Below, one piece after another: positions 9,153 to 17,055 of a DNA stretch of 25,372 nucleotides (positions are counted from its first letter, which is position 1; each line of letters begins with the position of its first letter). Source of the stretch: Chloroflexota bacterium (GTDB lineage Bacteria > Chloroflexota > Anaerolineae > Anaerolineales > UBA4823); NCBI GenBank assembly GCA_023395675.1, contig JAEWYL010000150.1:1-25372 (forward strand), in the 5' to 3' direction. Position numbers and translations under genes: made by a program. The notes beneath the pieces were generated by a model. It was not told the DNA's origin and made no database searches. It saw only the letters and a list, made by a program, of their open reading frames with translations.

Positions 9153-9566
9153 CTATTCGTTTTTCGAGGCCGGGATCACCTCACAGCCGGGGATCTCGCG
9201 CAGCAGGCGCTCCGCTCCGGGCGGGGCGTACACCACCAGCAGGCGCAGCGGCTCCCAGCCGGTATTGAGCGTGGAGTGGTAGACGTCGGCGGGGATGTGC
9301 ATGCAGGCGCCCGGGCGGATATGCACCGGCTCGCAGTCGTCCAGCATCTGCTCGCCCTCCCCGGACATGACGTAGATGATCTCCTCCACCCCCGGGTGGT
9401 TGTGGCGGTCGTGCCCCTTCCCCTGTTCCAGGATCACCACCCCAAAACTGAAGCGCTCCGCCCCGTTCACCGGCGGTTCGCTCAGGAATTTCAACGTCCC
9501 CCAATCGAACTTCAGGGTGTCCACATCTTCGCCGTAGCTGATCGTGCCTCTGCCCAGCTTTTGCAT
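9153..9566 (-). CDS. Single-domain cupin protein
   Basis: A 137-residue cupin. Motif 1 runs GKGHDRHNHPGVEEIIYVMSG (49-69), with His55, His57 and a Glu at 61/62. Motif 2 is PGACMHIPADVYHSTLN (85-101), with His97. A complete metal site is therefore present. Small cupins of this kind act as sugar isomerases, lactonases, dioxygenases or ligand-binding proteins, and sequence alone does not decide. AGGAGG lies about seven bases before the ATG at 9566. Position between the GH4 glycosidase and the TIM-barrel/dehydrogenase pair suggests a role in handling a sugar or keto-sugar intermediate (inference). Confidence 0.85.
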   Translation of the reverse strand: MQKLGRGTISYGEDVDTLKFDWGTLKFLSEPPVNGAERFSFGVVILEQGKGHDRHNHPGVEEIIYVMSGEGEQMLDDCEPVHIRPGACMHIPADVYHSTLNTGWEPLRLLVVYAPPGAERLLREIPGCEVIPASKNE

Positions 9567-9652
9567 AACCTGCCTCCTGTATGCTTTACCTAAAAACCTG
9601 ATCAGGAATTCAGGGAAACGCTTATCCCGTACTCACGTTTTAAGCCAGCTCC

Positions 9653-11068
9653 CTATGTCGCCAGCTCCCCAAAACGGGCGAAGATCGCCAGGGCCGGGTC
9701 AACCGGCGCATCCGCCCGCTCCACGTCCTGGGGGATGGAGATCACCGGCGTGGTGCGGATGCTTTTGCCATGGAACTGGGGCAGCCACTGTCTTTCCGCC
9801 TCCAGCAGATCGCAGGCCATATCGCGGATCTCTTTCAGCGTCAGGACCGCCGAGGTCAGGGGGTCCAGCGCGCAGGCGTGGACCACCAGATCGGGGTCGC
9901 CGCTCAGGGCCGCTTCCACCGCCAGCCTCTGCACGTTGATATTGGTCAGGTTCAGGGCCGCGCACTGCACCGGCAGGTCGCCCACGATGGTCTTGTGGAT
10001 ACCGGTGCGGTCCACGTAGAGCGGGCCTTCCCCGCAGCAGTCCGCCGGGAGGTTGGTGATCATGCCCTCGTTGATGACGTTTCCATTCAGCTTAAAGGTG
10101 CGCCCGGTTTCCAGGGCCTCGATCACGTAGGAGCCGTATTCGATGCTGCGGGGCGGCAGGTTGGTGGGCTCCTCTTTCAAGATCTCCTGGTTCTCGTATT
10201 TCTCCGCCACGTACCGGCACCAGTTGTAGTAAGCGCCCGTCTCCCCGCCGAAAGCCGGCTCGTCGCAGTACAGGTCCAGCGCTTTCTGGTTCTTGCGGAA
10301 GTAGGGCAGGTACTCCGAGAGGTGCCCGGTGGATTCAGTCATAAAGTAGCCGAAATGGCGGAAGGCCTCGCCGCGCACTTTTTCGTTCACGTAGTATTCA
10401 GGCTGTTCGAAGCGCTCGCGCAGGCGCGGGTAAAGGTCCACCCCCTGGTGTTCCAGTTTTAGGAACCATGCCATATGGTTGATGCCGGCCGCGGTGAAGT
10501 CAATCTCGTCCTTCGGCACCCCCGTGTACCCGGAGATCAGGTCCATGGTGGTCTGCACCCCGTGACACAGCCCCACGAAGGGGATCTTCGAGGTCTTGCC
10601 GATCGCCCAGCAGACCATCGCCATCGGGTTGACATAGTTGAGCAGGTAAGCGTCCGGGCACAGCGCTTCCATATCCTGCGCCAGCTCCACCATGGTCGGG
10701 ATGCTGCGCAGGGCGCGGAAGATCCCGCCCGGACCGAGGGTATCCCCGATGCACTGGTCCACACTGTGCCGGTAGGGGATCTTGTAATCGTATTCGAAGC
10801 CCTTCACACCCCCCACCTGGAATGTGGCGATGACATAGTCCGCGCCCTTCAGGGCCTCGCGGCGGTCGGTAGTCTTCCACACTTTCGCCGGCAGACCATT
10901 GGCCTGGATGACCCGGTTGGCGAACTCCTCCACCTGGGAGGTGCGGGTGGTCGAGGGCGCCATCAGCGCGAACTCGGTCCCCTCCAGCCCGGGCGTAGCC
11001 AGGATATCCAGCATCAGAGTCTTGCAGAACACGATGCTCCCGGCGCCGATGATCGCTACTTTTGCCAT
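9653..11068 (-). CDS. GH4 NAD/metal-dependent glycosidase (alpha-glucuronidase or alpha-galactosidase type)
   Basis: A 471-residue family GH4 glycosidase. This family cleaves glycosides by a redox-elimination route through a 3-keto intermediate, needing NAD and a divalent metal. The N-terminal dinucleotide fold starts IIGAGSIVF (6-14). CIGDTLGPGGIFRALRSIP (106-124), NYVNPM (144-149), LCHGVQ (167-172, metal-binding Cys168 and perhaps His169) and GINHMAWF (195-202) are MelA-like. In GH4 the tetrapeptide after Cys tracks substrate. As I recall the scheme, CHSV marks alpha-galactosidases and CHG marks alpha-glucuronidases, so CHGV points to an alpha-glucuronide. The acidic residue that usually ends beta-strand 2 (LMDID) is replaced by LMAPS (35-39). 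GGAGG precedes the ATG. In a xylose operon, a glucuronoxylan fragment is a plausible substrate (inference). Confidence 0.85.
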   Translation of the reverse strand: MAKVAIIGAGSIVFCKTLMLDILATPGLEGTEFALMAPSTTRTSQVEEFANRVIQANGLPAKVWKTTDRREALKGADYVIATFQVGGVKGFEYDYKIPYRHSVDQCIGDTLGPGGIFRALRSIPTMVELAQDMEALCPDAYLLNYVNPMAMVCWAIGKTSKIPFVGLCHGVQTTMDLISGYTGVPKDEIDFTAAGINHMAWFLKLEHQGVDLYPRLRERFEQPEYYVNEKVRGEAFRHFGYFMTESTGHLSEYLPYFRKNQKALDLYCDEPAFGGETGAYYNWCRYVAEKYENQEILKEEPTNLPPRSIEYGSYVIEALETGRTFKLNGNVINEGMITNLPADCCGEGPLYVDRTGIHKTIVGDLPVQCAALNLTNINVQRLAVEAALSGDPDLVVHACALDPLTSAVLTLKEIRDMACDLLEAERQWLPQFHGKSIRTTPVISIPQDVERADAPVDPALAIFARFGELAT

Positions 11069-11155
11069 TTTTAGCCTCCGTATCTTCGCTCAAAACACGT
11101 CTATTAGTTCTTTTTCGATCCGGACGCAGTCCTTGTTTGGATTCGCCCCGGTCCT

Positions 11156-12220
11156 TTACCCGGCCTCCACTCGCCTTCCATCGGAGCCGAAAAAGTGCAG
11201 CCGCTCCGGGTTGATGCTGAAGCGGATATGCTCGCCCAGCTTGAAAGAGGACATCCCGGGGATCAGCGAAACCAGGTCCAGCTCCCCGGCGCGGATGTGC
11301 AGGATCGTCTCGACCCCCAGCGGCTCGGTGAGCGACAGCGCGCCGCTGAACGGACCGTTCGGGTCGGGGCGGATATCCTCCGGGCGGATACCGAGCAGGA
11401 ACGAGGCCGGCAGGCTGCTGTTCCCCGCCAGGGGGATATGCAGGTCGCTCCCTTTCACGTGCACCCTGCCGTTCTCGCGCTGCGCGTTGAGCAGGTTGAT
11501 GCGCGGGGTGCCCACCAGTTGGGCGACGAAGACCGTGGCAGGACGGTCGTAGATATCCTCCGGGGCGCCGGTCTGGACGATGCGCCCCTGGTTCAGGACG
11601 GCGATACGGTCCGCCATGGTGAGCGCCTCGATCTGGTCGTGGGTCACGAACAGGGTGGTGCTGTTCTGGGTCTTCTGCAGGTGCTGGAGCTCGACGCGCA
11701 GCGATTCCCTCAGCTTGGCGTCCAGGTTGGACAAGGGCTCGTCCATCAGGAAGATGCGCGGCTGGCGCACGATGGCCCGCCCGATCGAAACCCGCTGCAT
11801 TTCGCCGCCCGACAGGTTGCCGCATTTGCGCTTCAGCAGGTGCGTGATGCGCAGCTTCTCCGCCGTCTCCTCCACCTGCCTGCGGATCTCGGGCTCTTTC
11901 ACGCGTCTCAGCGGAGAGCGCAGTGGGAAGGCGAGATTGTCATAGACCGTCATATTCGGGTACAGCGAGTACTGCTGAAAGACAAAGGCGATATCCCGGT
12001 CAGCCGGGACCACGGCGTTCACGTTTTCCCCATCGAAGAGGACCTCGCCTTCGTCCTGCGTCTCCAGACCCGAAATGATGCGCAGCGTGGTGGTCTTGCC
12101 CGCACCGGTCGGTCCGAGCAGGACGAAAAACTCCCCGTCCTGGATCTCCAGGGAGACCTGGTTCAGAGCGGTTGTGCCGGGGTAGCGCTTGGTAATATTC
12201 CGCAGCTCTACGTGACTCAT
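11156..12220 (-). CDS. Sugar ABC transporter ATPase, MalK-type (second copy)
   Basis: A 354-residue ATPase of the MalK/UgpC/MsmX group. It shows Walker A GPTGAGKTT, Q-loop FQQYSLYP, signature LSGGEMQRVS, Walker B FLMDEPLSNLD with the catalytic Glu, and H-loop VTHDQIEALTM. A C-terminal OB-type regulatory domain includes LGIRPEDI. All catalytic residues are present. It overlaps the first ATPase gene by four bases (ATGA) and is clearly different from it in sequence, so the importer probably uses a heterodimer of ATPases. The 87-base gap after its stop, before the GH4 gene, shows no strong signal beyond the GH4 ribosome-binding site. Confidence 0.92.
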   Translation of the reverse strand: MSHVELRNITKRYPGTTALNQVSLEIQDGEFFVLLGPTGAGKTTTLRIISGLETQDEGEVLFDGENVNAVVPADRDIAFVFQQYSLYPNMTVYDNLAFPLRSPLRRVKEPEIRRQVEETAEKLRITHLLKRKCGNLSGGEMQRVSIGRAIVRQPRIFLMDEPLSNLDAKLRESLRVELQHLQKTQNSTTLFVTHDQIEALTMADRIAVLNQGRIVQTGAPEDIYDRPATVFVAQLVGTPRINLLNAQRENGRVHVKGSDLHIPLAGNSSLPASFLLGIRPEDIRPDPNGPFSGALSLTEPLGVETILHIRAGELDLVSLIPGMSSFKLGEHIRFSINPERLHFFGSDGRRVEAG

Positions 12221-13326
12221 GGGCGCACCTCTGGACGAATGGCTGCTTCGGTTTTCGGGTTGAAGAACCGGATCATCTGCGGGTCGAGGTCGAACTTCAC
12301 TCGGGAACCGATCGGGTAAGAGAGCTGCCGGTCCGAGCGGATATGCACGATCTCATCCCCGTTGATGTTGACGTGCAGCATGCTGTAAGCGCCTGCCAGC
12401 TCGCTGGCGTAAACTTCGCCCTGGATGCTGCCCGCCTCGTGGATGCGCGCCGCCTCGGGGCGGAAACCCAGGATCAGCTCTCCCTCGCCGCCCAGCCCGC
12501 TCGCCAGCGCCTCGCTCCAGGCCCGGCTGAGCGGCTGGCAGTTGTCCTGCCCCGGCAGGCGCACGCTCCCTTCGCTGAGGGCGCCCCGGATCAGGTTCAT
12601 GCCCGGGCTGCCGATAAAGCGGGCCACAAACAGGTTGTCCGGGTCGTAATAGACCTCCGCCGGAGTCCCGTTCTGCTGGATCTCCGCCTGCGCCATCACT
12701 ACGATCCGGTCGCCCATGGCCATGGCCTCGATCTGGTCGTGGGTGACGTAAACCGTGGTGGCGTGCAGCTGCAGGTGCAGGCGCTTGATCTCGGCCCGCA
12801 TCGATTCGCGGAAATCGGCGTCCAGGGCGCCCAGGGGCTCGTCCATCAGAAAGGCTGCCGGGCGGCGCACCAGCGCACGCGCCAGCGCCACCCGCTGCTG
12901 GTCGCCGCCGCTCAGGTTGCCCGGGCGCATCCCCAGCAGGTGTTCGATCCTCAGCAGCGAGACGACCTCCCGCACCCGTTTATCGATCACCTCTTTCTTC
13001 TCGCCCTGAGCCTGCAGGGGAAAGGCGATGTTCTGCCGGGCGGACAGGTGCGGGTAGAGGGCGTAAAACTGGAATACGAAGGCGATATCCCGGTCGCTCG
13101 GATGCAGCCAGGTCACGTCCCGCCCGTTCAGATAGACCCTCCCGCCGCTCACGGTTTCCAGCCCGGAGATCATCCTCAGCGTCGTCGTTTTCCCGCAGCC
13201 CGAAGGCCCCAGAAGCACCACAAACTCGCCGTCCTGGATGGTCAAGTCCAGAGGTTTGACGGCGTGGTTCTCACCAAATTTCTTTTCTACTTGCTTGAGC
13301 TCGATTGTAGCCATATTGTAGTCCAT
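12217..13326 (-). CDS. Sugar ABC transporter ATPase, MalK-type (first copy)
   Basis: A 369-residue MalK-type ATPase with Walker A GPSGCGKTT, Q-loop FQFYALYP, signature LSGGDQQRVA, Walker B FLMDEPLGALD, H-loop VTHDQIEAMAM and a C-terminal regulatory domain (LGFRPEAARI). It would energise the two permeases encoded just upstream. Two starts are possible, the ATG at 13326 and the ATG at 13314 (MATIEL). The second matches the usual family N-terminus, and neither has a strong ribosome-binding site. Both ATPases in this pair carry an acidic residue in place of the Gln of LSGGQ, which is tolerated in this family. Confidence 0.92.
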   Translation of the reverse strand: MDYNMATIELKQVEKKFGENHAVKPLDLTIQDGEFVVLLGPSGCGKTTTLRMISGLETVSGGRVYLNGRDVTWLHPSDRDIAFVFQFYALYPHLSARQNIAFPLQAQGEKKEVIDKRVREVVSLLRIEHLLGMRPGNLSGGDQQRVALARALVRRPAAFLMDEPLGALDADFRESMRAEIKRLHLQLHATTVYVTHDQIEAMAMGDRIVVMAQAEIQQNGTPAEVYYDPDNLFVARFIGSPGMNLIRGALSEGSVRLPGQDNCQPLSRAWSEALASGLGGEGELILGFRPEAARIHEAGSIQGEVYASELAGAYSMLHVNINGDEIVHIRSDRQLSYPIGSRVKFDLDPQMIRFFNPKTEAAIRPEVRP

Positions 13327-13341
13327 TTCAGGCCCGGCCCG

Positions 13342-13374
13342 GGCTGTTTCCCCGCCCTTTTTCTGGCGGCAGCC
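13342..13374 (-). other. Bulged hairpin between permease and ATPase genes
   Basis: Five pairs (13342-13346 with 13370-13374) and five more (13352-13356 with 13365-13369), separated by a five-base one-sided bulge and closed by an eight-base loop. They fill most of the 64-base gap between the second permease and the first ATPase. Pairing is imperfect and the role is unknown. It would fold close to the ATPase start region. Confidence 0.35.
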
Positions 13375-13390
13375 GGCCCCCAGGGCCAGA

Positions 13391-14395
13391 TCACTTGCGG
13401 ATGGCGCCGAAGGTCACGCCGCGCAGCAGGTAGTTGCGCAGGGCAAAGGTGACGATGACCACCGGGATCAGGAAGCCCAGGCTGCCCGCGGCAATCGCCG
13501 ACCATTCGATCCCCCCGCTCCCGAGCATGGTGGCAATGCTGGGCGGGGCGGTGCGCGCCTTCTCGCTGGTCAGCATGAGGGCAAACGCGTACTCGTTCCA
13601 GGCGAAGATCAGGCAGAAGACGGTGGTGGCTGCAATGCCGGTCATCGCCTGGGGCAGCACGATTTTGAAGAAAGTCTGCAGGCGGGTGTAGCCGTCCACC
13701 AGGGCGGCCTCCTCGTATTCCTGGGGAATCTCGTCAATAAAGCCTTTCAGCAGCCAGACCGAGAAGGACAGGTTGAACACCGTGTAGAGCAGTATCAGGC
13801 CGATGTGGGTATCGTGCAGCTTGAGCTGGGTGTACATGATGAACAGCGGGATGGTCACCACCACAGCCGGCAGCATGCGCGTGCTGAGGATAAAAAACAG
13901 CAGGTCGTTCTTCCCTGCCACGCGGTAGCGGCTGAAGGCGTAGGCGGCGAACAGCCCCAATACCACCGAGAAAATGGTGGAGACTCCGGCGACAATGATC
14001 GAGTTCTTGAGGCGGTCCACATAGTCGCTGGGGCCGGTGATCTCGTACCCGGTGTTCAGCGCGGTGCGTTCGAAGATGGTCAGCTCTCCGGCGGCCGCGG
14101 CTTCCTGGAAGGCGGCGATGCGGGACTGGGCGACGATGGCCCGGTCGGTGAGCAGGAAGACGAAGCCCTCCAGGGTAGGGCTGAAGGTCAGGCTGGGGGG
14201 CACGCGCACGATATCCGGGCGCGACTTGAAGGCGGTCATCGCCATCACCAGCACCGGGATCAGCCCCACCACGGCAAGGACGATGACCACCAGCGCCCGG
14301 ATGGCGCGCAGCAGCCGCGCCCGCGGGCTCACTTTATCCACCCGGACCGGTGTCACGACCGGGCGGCTGGGTCCTGTCTCTGCGAAACTGGCCAT
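13391..14395 (-). CDS. Sugar ABC transporter permease, MalG-type
   Basis: A 334-residue inner-membrane permease of the CUT1 carbohydrate family. About six membrane helices are visible, with the first near residues 30-55 (LLRAIRALVVIVLAVVGLIPVLVMAM). A periplasmic segment of about 65 residues follows, larger than usual. The cytoplasmic EAA loop reads EYEEAALVDGYTRLQTFFKIVLP, with the conserved Gly present, and contacts the ATPases. The gene starts three bases after the first permease gene ends, with GGGGAGGG as ribosome-binding site inside the end of that gene. It forms the channel with the other permease. Confidence 0.92.
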   Translation of the reverse strand: MASFAETGPSRPVVTPVRVDKVSPRARLLRAIRALVVIVLAVVGLIPVLVMAMTAFKSRPDIVRVPPSLTFSPTLEGFVFLLTDRAIVAQSRIAAFQEAAAAGELTIFERTALNTGYEITGPSDYVDRLKNSIIVAGVSTIFSVVLGLFAAYAFSRYRVAGKNDLLFFILSTRMLPAVVVTIPLFIMYTQLKLHDTHIGLILLYTVFNLSFSVWLLKGFIDEIPQEYEEAALVDGYTRLQTFFKIVLPQAMTGIAATTVFCLIFAWNEYAFALMLTSEKARTAPPSIATMLGSGGIEWSAIAAGSLGFLIPVVIVTFALRNYLLRGVTFGAIRK

Positions 14396-14398
14396 CGC

Positions 14399-15364
14399 TT
14401 AACCCTCCCCGCGGATGCTGTTGAGATAGCGGATGTACAGGTTGCTGACCGCGATGATGATGACGAGGATGATATAGGCCAGCGCGCTCGCCTGGCCGGT
14501 CTGCCACTGGCCCAGGAACGCCTGGCGGTACAGGTTCACCGCGATCAGCTCGGTCTGGTCCCCCGGGCCGCCTCCTGTCATACCCATCACCAGGTCGAAG
14601 GACTTGAAGGCTTCGATGGTGCGGAACAGGACGGCGATCAGCAGCAGCGGGGCTACCTGGGGCAGGGTGATGCGCCAGAACTGGAACCACGGGCTGGCCC
14701 GGTCAATGGCGGCCGCCTCGTACAGGTATTCCGGGATGGCTTTCAACCCCGAGAGCACCAGCAGCATGACGAACGGGCTCCACATCCACACGTCCACAAT
14801 CACCACCGCCCACAGGGCCAGCCCGGGCACGGGCTGCCGGGCAAAGCTGCTTGCCAGCATATCCGGCCCCTGGGCCGCATTCTCAAAGCCGAGCATGTAG
14901 TTGAAGTAGCCGAAAGAGGGGTTGTACATCAGCTTCCAGAACAGGCCGACCACCACCGGAGAGATCATCATCGGGATCAGGATCAGCGTGGTGACGACGC
15001 CGCTGCCAAAAAACTTTTCCCTCACCAGCATCGCCAGCCCAAAACCGAGCACCGTCTGCAGTCCGACGGAGAGCAGCGCGTAGCGGCCCGTGGTGGCGAA
15101 GTACTTCCACAGCTGTTCGTTGTTCAGGATCTTGCTGAAATTGTCGAACGCGACCCAGACCGGCGGCCGCCCGGCGATGGCCGAGTAGTCGGTAAAGCCC
15201 AGGTACAGGCTGTAGAACAGCGGGAAGATATTCATCAGAATCAGGAGAATCAGGGTAGGCCAGATAAACAGGTTCACGATGGCCCGGTCGGTCAGGCGCC
15301 GGCGGCTCGACCTCGCCCGGCTGCCGATATCCGGTGCTTGAAGTTGGGATTGAACAGATGACAT
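14399..15364 (-). CDS. Sugar ABC transporter permease, MalF-type
   Basis: A 321-residue CUT1-type permease with six apparent membrane helices. The first is LFIWPTLILLILMNIFPLFYSLYLGF (about 32-57), and the protein ends RYLNSIRGEG. The EAA loop is YEAAAIDRASPWFQFWRITLP, where Arg replaces the usual Gly, as in a number of CUT1 permeases. The start at 15364 is chosen because MSSVQSQ begins the recognisable protein. The open frame upstream would read through two hairpins and encodes an Arg-rich non-membrane stretch. AAGGAAG lies a little far (about 11 bases) before the ATG. Confidence 0.9.
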   Translation of the reverse strand: MSSVQSQLQAPDIGSRARSSRRRLTDRAIVNLFIWPTLILLILMNIFPLFYSLYLGFTDYSAIAGRPPVWVAFDNFSKILNNEQLWKYFATTGRYALLSVGLQTVLGFGLAMLVREKFFGSGVVTTLILIPMMISPVVVGLFWKLMYNPSFGYFNYMLGFENAAQGPDMLASSFARQPVPGLALWAVVIVDVWMWSPFVMLLVLSGLKAIPEYLYEAAAIDRASPWFQFWRITLPQVAPLLLIAVLFRTIEAFKSFDLVMGMTGGGPGDQTELIAVNLYRQAFLGQWQTGQASALAYIILVIIIAVSNLYIRYLNSIRGEG

Positions 15365-15411
15365 AAGCCTGTTTCTTCCTTTGCGCTCCGCTAGAGAGGT
15401 TTCTCCCCGGC

Positions 15412-15467
15412 GTGCGGCAGGCGGCGCCCCGTTCTGGTTGGCGGACGCAGGCCGCCGCCTGCCGCAC
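15412..15467 (-). other. Long hairpin upstream of the permease genes
   Basis: Arms 15412-15425 and 15454-15467 pair perfectly over 14 bases, plus one inner pair, around a loop of about 27 bases. It lies 48 bases before the MalF-type permease start, in the 233-base gap that follows the binding-protein gene. Its stem could be a barrier to 3'-exonuclease decay of the binding-protein message, or could slow translation of the permease (inference). No T run follows on the minus strand. Confidence 0.6.
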
Positions 15468-15533
15468 CGGAGCTGTCGGGTTGACCGTCTCCGGGGTAAC
15501 TGGTTAAAGAGCTGTCCAAAAATGCCGGTTGTT

Positions 15534-15569
15534 GTGGGTGAGGCGGGGCGAACCTCCCGCCTCACCCAC
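15534..15569 (-). terminator. Attenuator-like stem-loop after the binding-protein gene
   Basis: Arms 15534-15547 and 15556-15569 pair perfectly over 14 bases with an eight-base loop, 28 bases after the binding-protein stop. On the minus strand a T5 run (15518-15522) follows after about 11 bases. That is too far for a textbook intrinsic terminator but compatible with partial termination or RNA protection. Stems in this position are known to let binding proteins be made in excess of permeases, as in the E. coli malE-malF gap. The effect here is inferred. Confidence 0.55.
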
Positions 15570-15597
15570 CAGAACATTTCTGGATAGAACCTCGGGG

Positions 15598-17016
15598 CTA
15601 CTCGTAGTAACCGGCTTCACGCAGGATGCCGTCATGCTCGTTGGCGATATTGTCCAGCGCCTCCTGTGCGGTCCCCTGGCCCTCCACCACGTAGCGGTGC
15701 AGCTCGCGCTGAGTGACCTCCAGCAGCTGGCTGTACTCGGGGATGTTCCAGAAATCCATCACGAAGTTCATGGTCTCGGCGAAAGCCGGGTTGAAAGGCG
15801 TGGCGTTCAAGAAAGCCTCAGATTGGAGGACGGTGGCGTTGCAGGTGTAGCCGCCCAGTTCGGCCCATTCCATCTGGATATCGTCCTGAGCGAACCACTT
15901 GATGAACTCTTTGGAGGCTTCCTGGCGTTCCGGATCAATGTAGGCGATGATGCTGATGCCCTGGCCGCCGAGGGCCGCCGCCCGCTGGCCGGATGGGCCC
16001 TCCGGGTTGGCGAAGTAGCCCGTCTTATCCGCATAGTTCGGGTTGGTCCCCGAATTCGCCAGCGCGGGCAGGAAGGCGAAGTAATTCATCACCATCGCCG
16101 CCTGTCCGGAGATATAGGCGTCGTTCGTCTCGGTGTAGAAGGCGTTGGAGAGACCGGGCGCCTGGCAGCAGTCGTAGAGCTCCTTATAGTACTCCAGCGA
16201 TTCCACCGCCTCTGCCGAGTTCACAACCCCAAGCACCTCGTTGGTATCAACGTTCTGCCAGCGCGCGCCCCAGGAGAACATCATGTTCTCGTAGCCCATG
16301 GTGATGGCGTCATAGTCCTTCTGGGTGTAGATTGCCACCCCGTAAATGTTCTCATCCGGCCGGGTGAAGAACTTGGCAATATCCATCAGCTGTGCGTAGG
16401 TGGTGGGGACGGCCAGTTCGTAACCATACTGCTCCTGGAACGCCGCCTGTTCGTCCGGGTCTTCGAACAGGTCGGTGCGGTATGCCCAACCGTCCGCATC
16501 GCCCTCGGTGGGGTAAGCCCAATAGCGTCCCGAGCCGGCGGGATACTCACCGTAGTATTCCAGCGTGGCCGGGGTGACGCTGGTGTGGATGTTGTTCTCC
16601 TTCATAAACTCAGTCAGCTCGACGTAATGGCCCTGGGTGGCGCCCTGTCCGAGCCACTGGCTGTCGCCGATCACCATATCCCAGGCCGTCCCTTTGGCAG
16701 CCATTTCGGTGAAGAACCGGTCTCCGAACGAGCCCCACGGTTCCTGGATCACATTCACCTTGACGCCGGTCGCCTGCTCGTACATGGCCGCGATCTGGGC
16801 CAGGTAGTCGGCAGGCGCCCACTGCGCCCACAGGATGTTGAGCTCGTTCACACCTCCGGTGCTGGGAAGCTCTCCGGAGGGTTGTTCTTCAGATGGCTGC
16901 TCCCCGGCGGGCTGCTCTCCTGCCGGCTCCTCGGGGGCCGCAGTAGGCCCGCCGCCGCAGGCTGCCAGAATCAACACCGCGATCAGGGCCAGGGTCAAAA
17001 GCGTTCTTTTCAACAT
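15598..17016 (-). CDS. Sugar ABC transporter substrate-binding lipoprotein
   Basis: A 472-residue extracellular solute-binding protein of family 1 (CUT1 importers). The N-terminus is a lipoprotein signal (MLKRTLLTLALIAVLILAAC, Cys at 20). An acidic low-complexity linker follows (about 24-52, repeats of EQPAGEQPS type), acting as a flexible tether from the membrane. The binding-protein fold begins with LNILWAQWAP. The mature protein is rich in Trp and Tyr (EPWGSFGD, WAYPTEGDADGWAY), as expected for sugar stacking. AAGGAGAAG precedes the ATG. It lies 39 bases after the repressor gene and ahead of the two permease genes. Ligand is unknown; a xylose-containing oligosaccharide or glycoside would fit the operon. 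Confidence 0.93.
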   Translation of the reverse strand: MLKRTLLTLALIAVLILAACGGGPTAAPEEPAGEQPAGEQPSEEQPSGELPSTGGVNELNILWAQWAPADYLAQIAAMYEQATGVKVNVIQEPWGSFGDRFFTEMAAKGTAWDMVIGDSQWLGQGATQGHYVELTEFMKENNIHTSVTPATLEYYGEYPAGSGRYWAYPTEGDADGWAYRTDLFEDPDEQAAFQEQYGYELAVPTTYAQLMDIAKFFTRPDENIYGVAIYTQKDYDAITMGYENMMFSWGARWQNVDTNEVLGVVNSAEAVESLEYYKELYDCCQAPGLSNAFYTETNDAYISGQAAMVMNYFAFLPALANSGTNPNYADKTGYFANPEGPSGQRAAALGGQGISIIAYIDPERQEASKEFIKWFAQDDIQMEWAELGGYTCNATVLQSEAFLNATPFNPAFAETMNFVMDFWNIPEYSQLLEVTQRELHRYVVEGQGTAQEALDNIANEHDGILREAGYYE

Positions 17017-17055
17017 GGGTTTTCTTCTCCTTCGGTGCTGTAAGAAAACAATCGA

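Noticed and set aside
13805..17043. Very long open frames on the plus strand opposite the transporter genes (about 500 codons each), and similar ones at 6553-9282.
   Set aside because: They lie exactly antisense to genes with clear families and start sites. Their translations are rich in His, Gln, Arg and Gly with no domain. High GC at third codon positions removes stops on the opposite strand.
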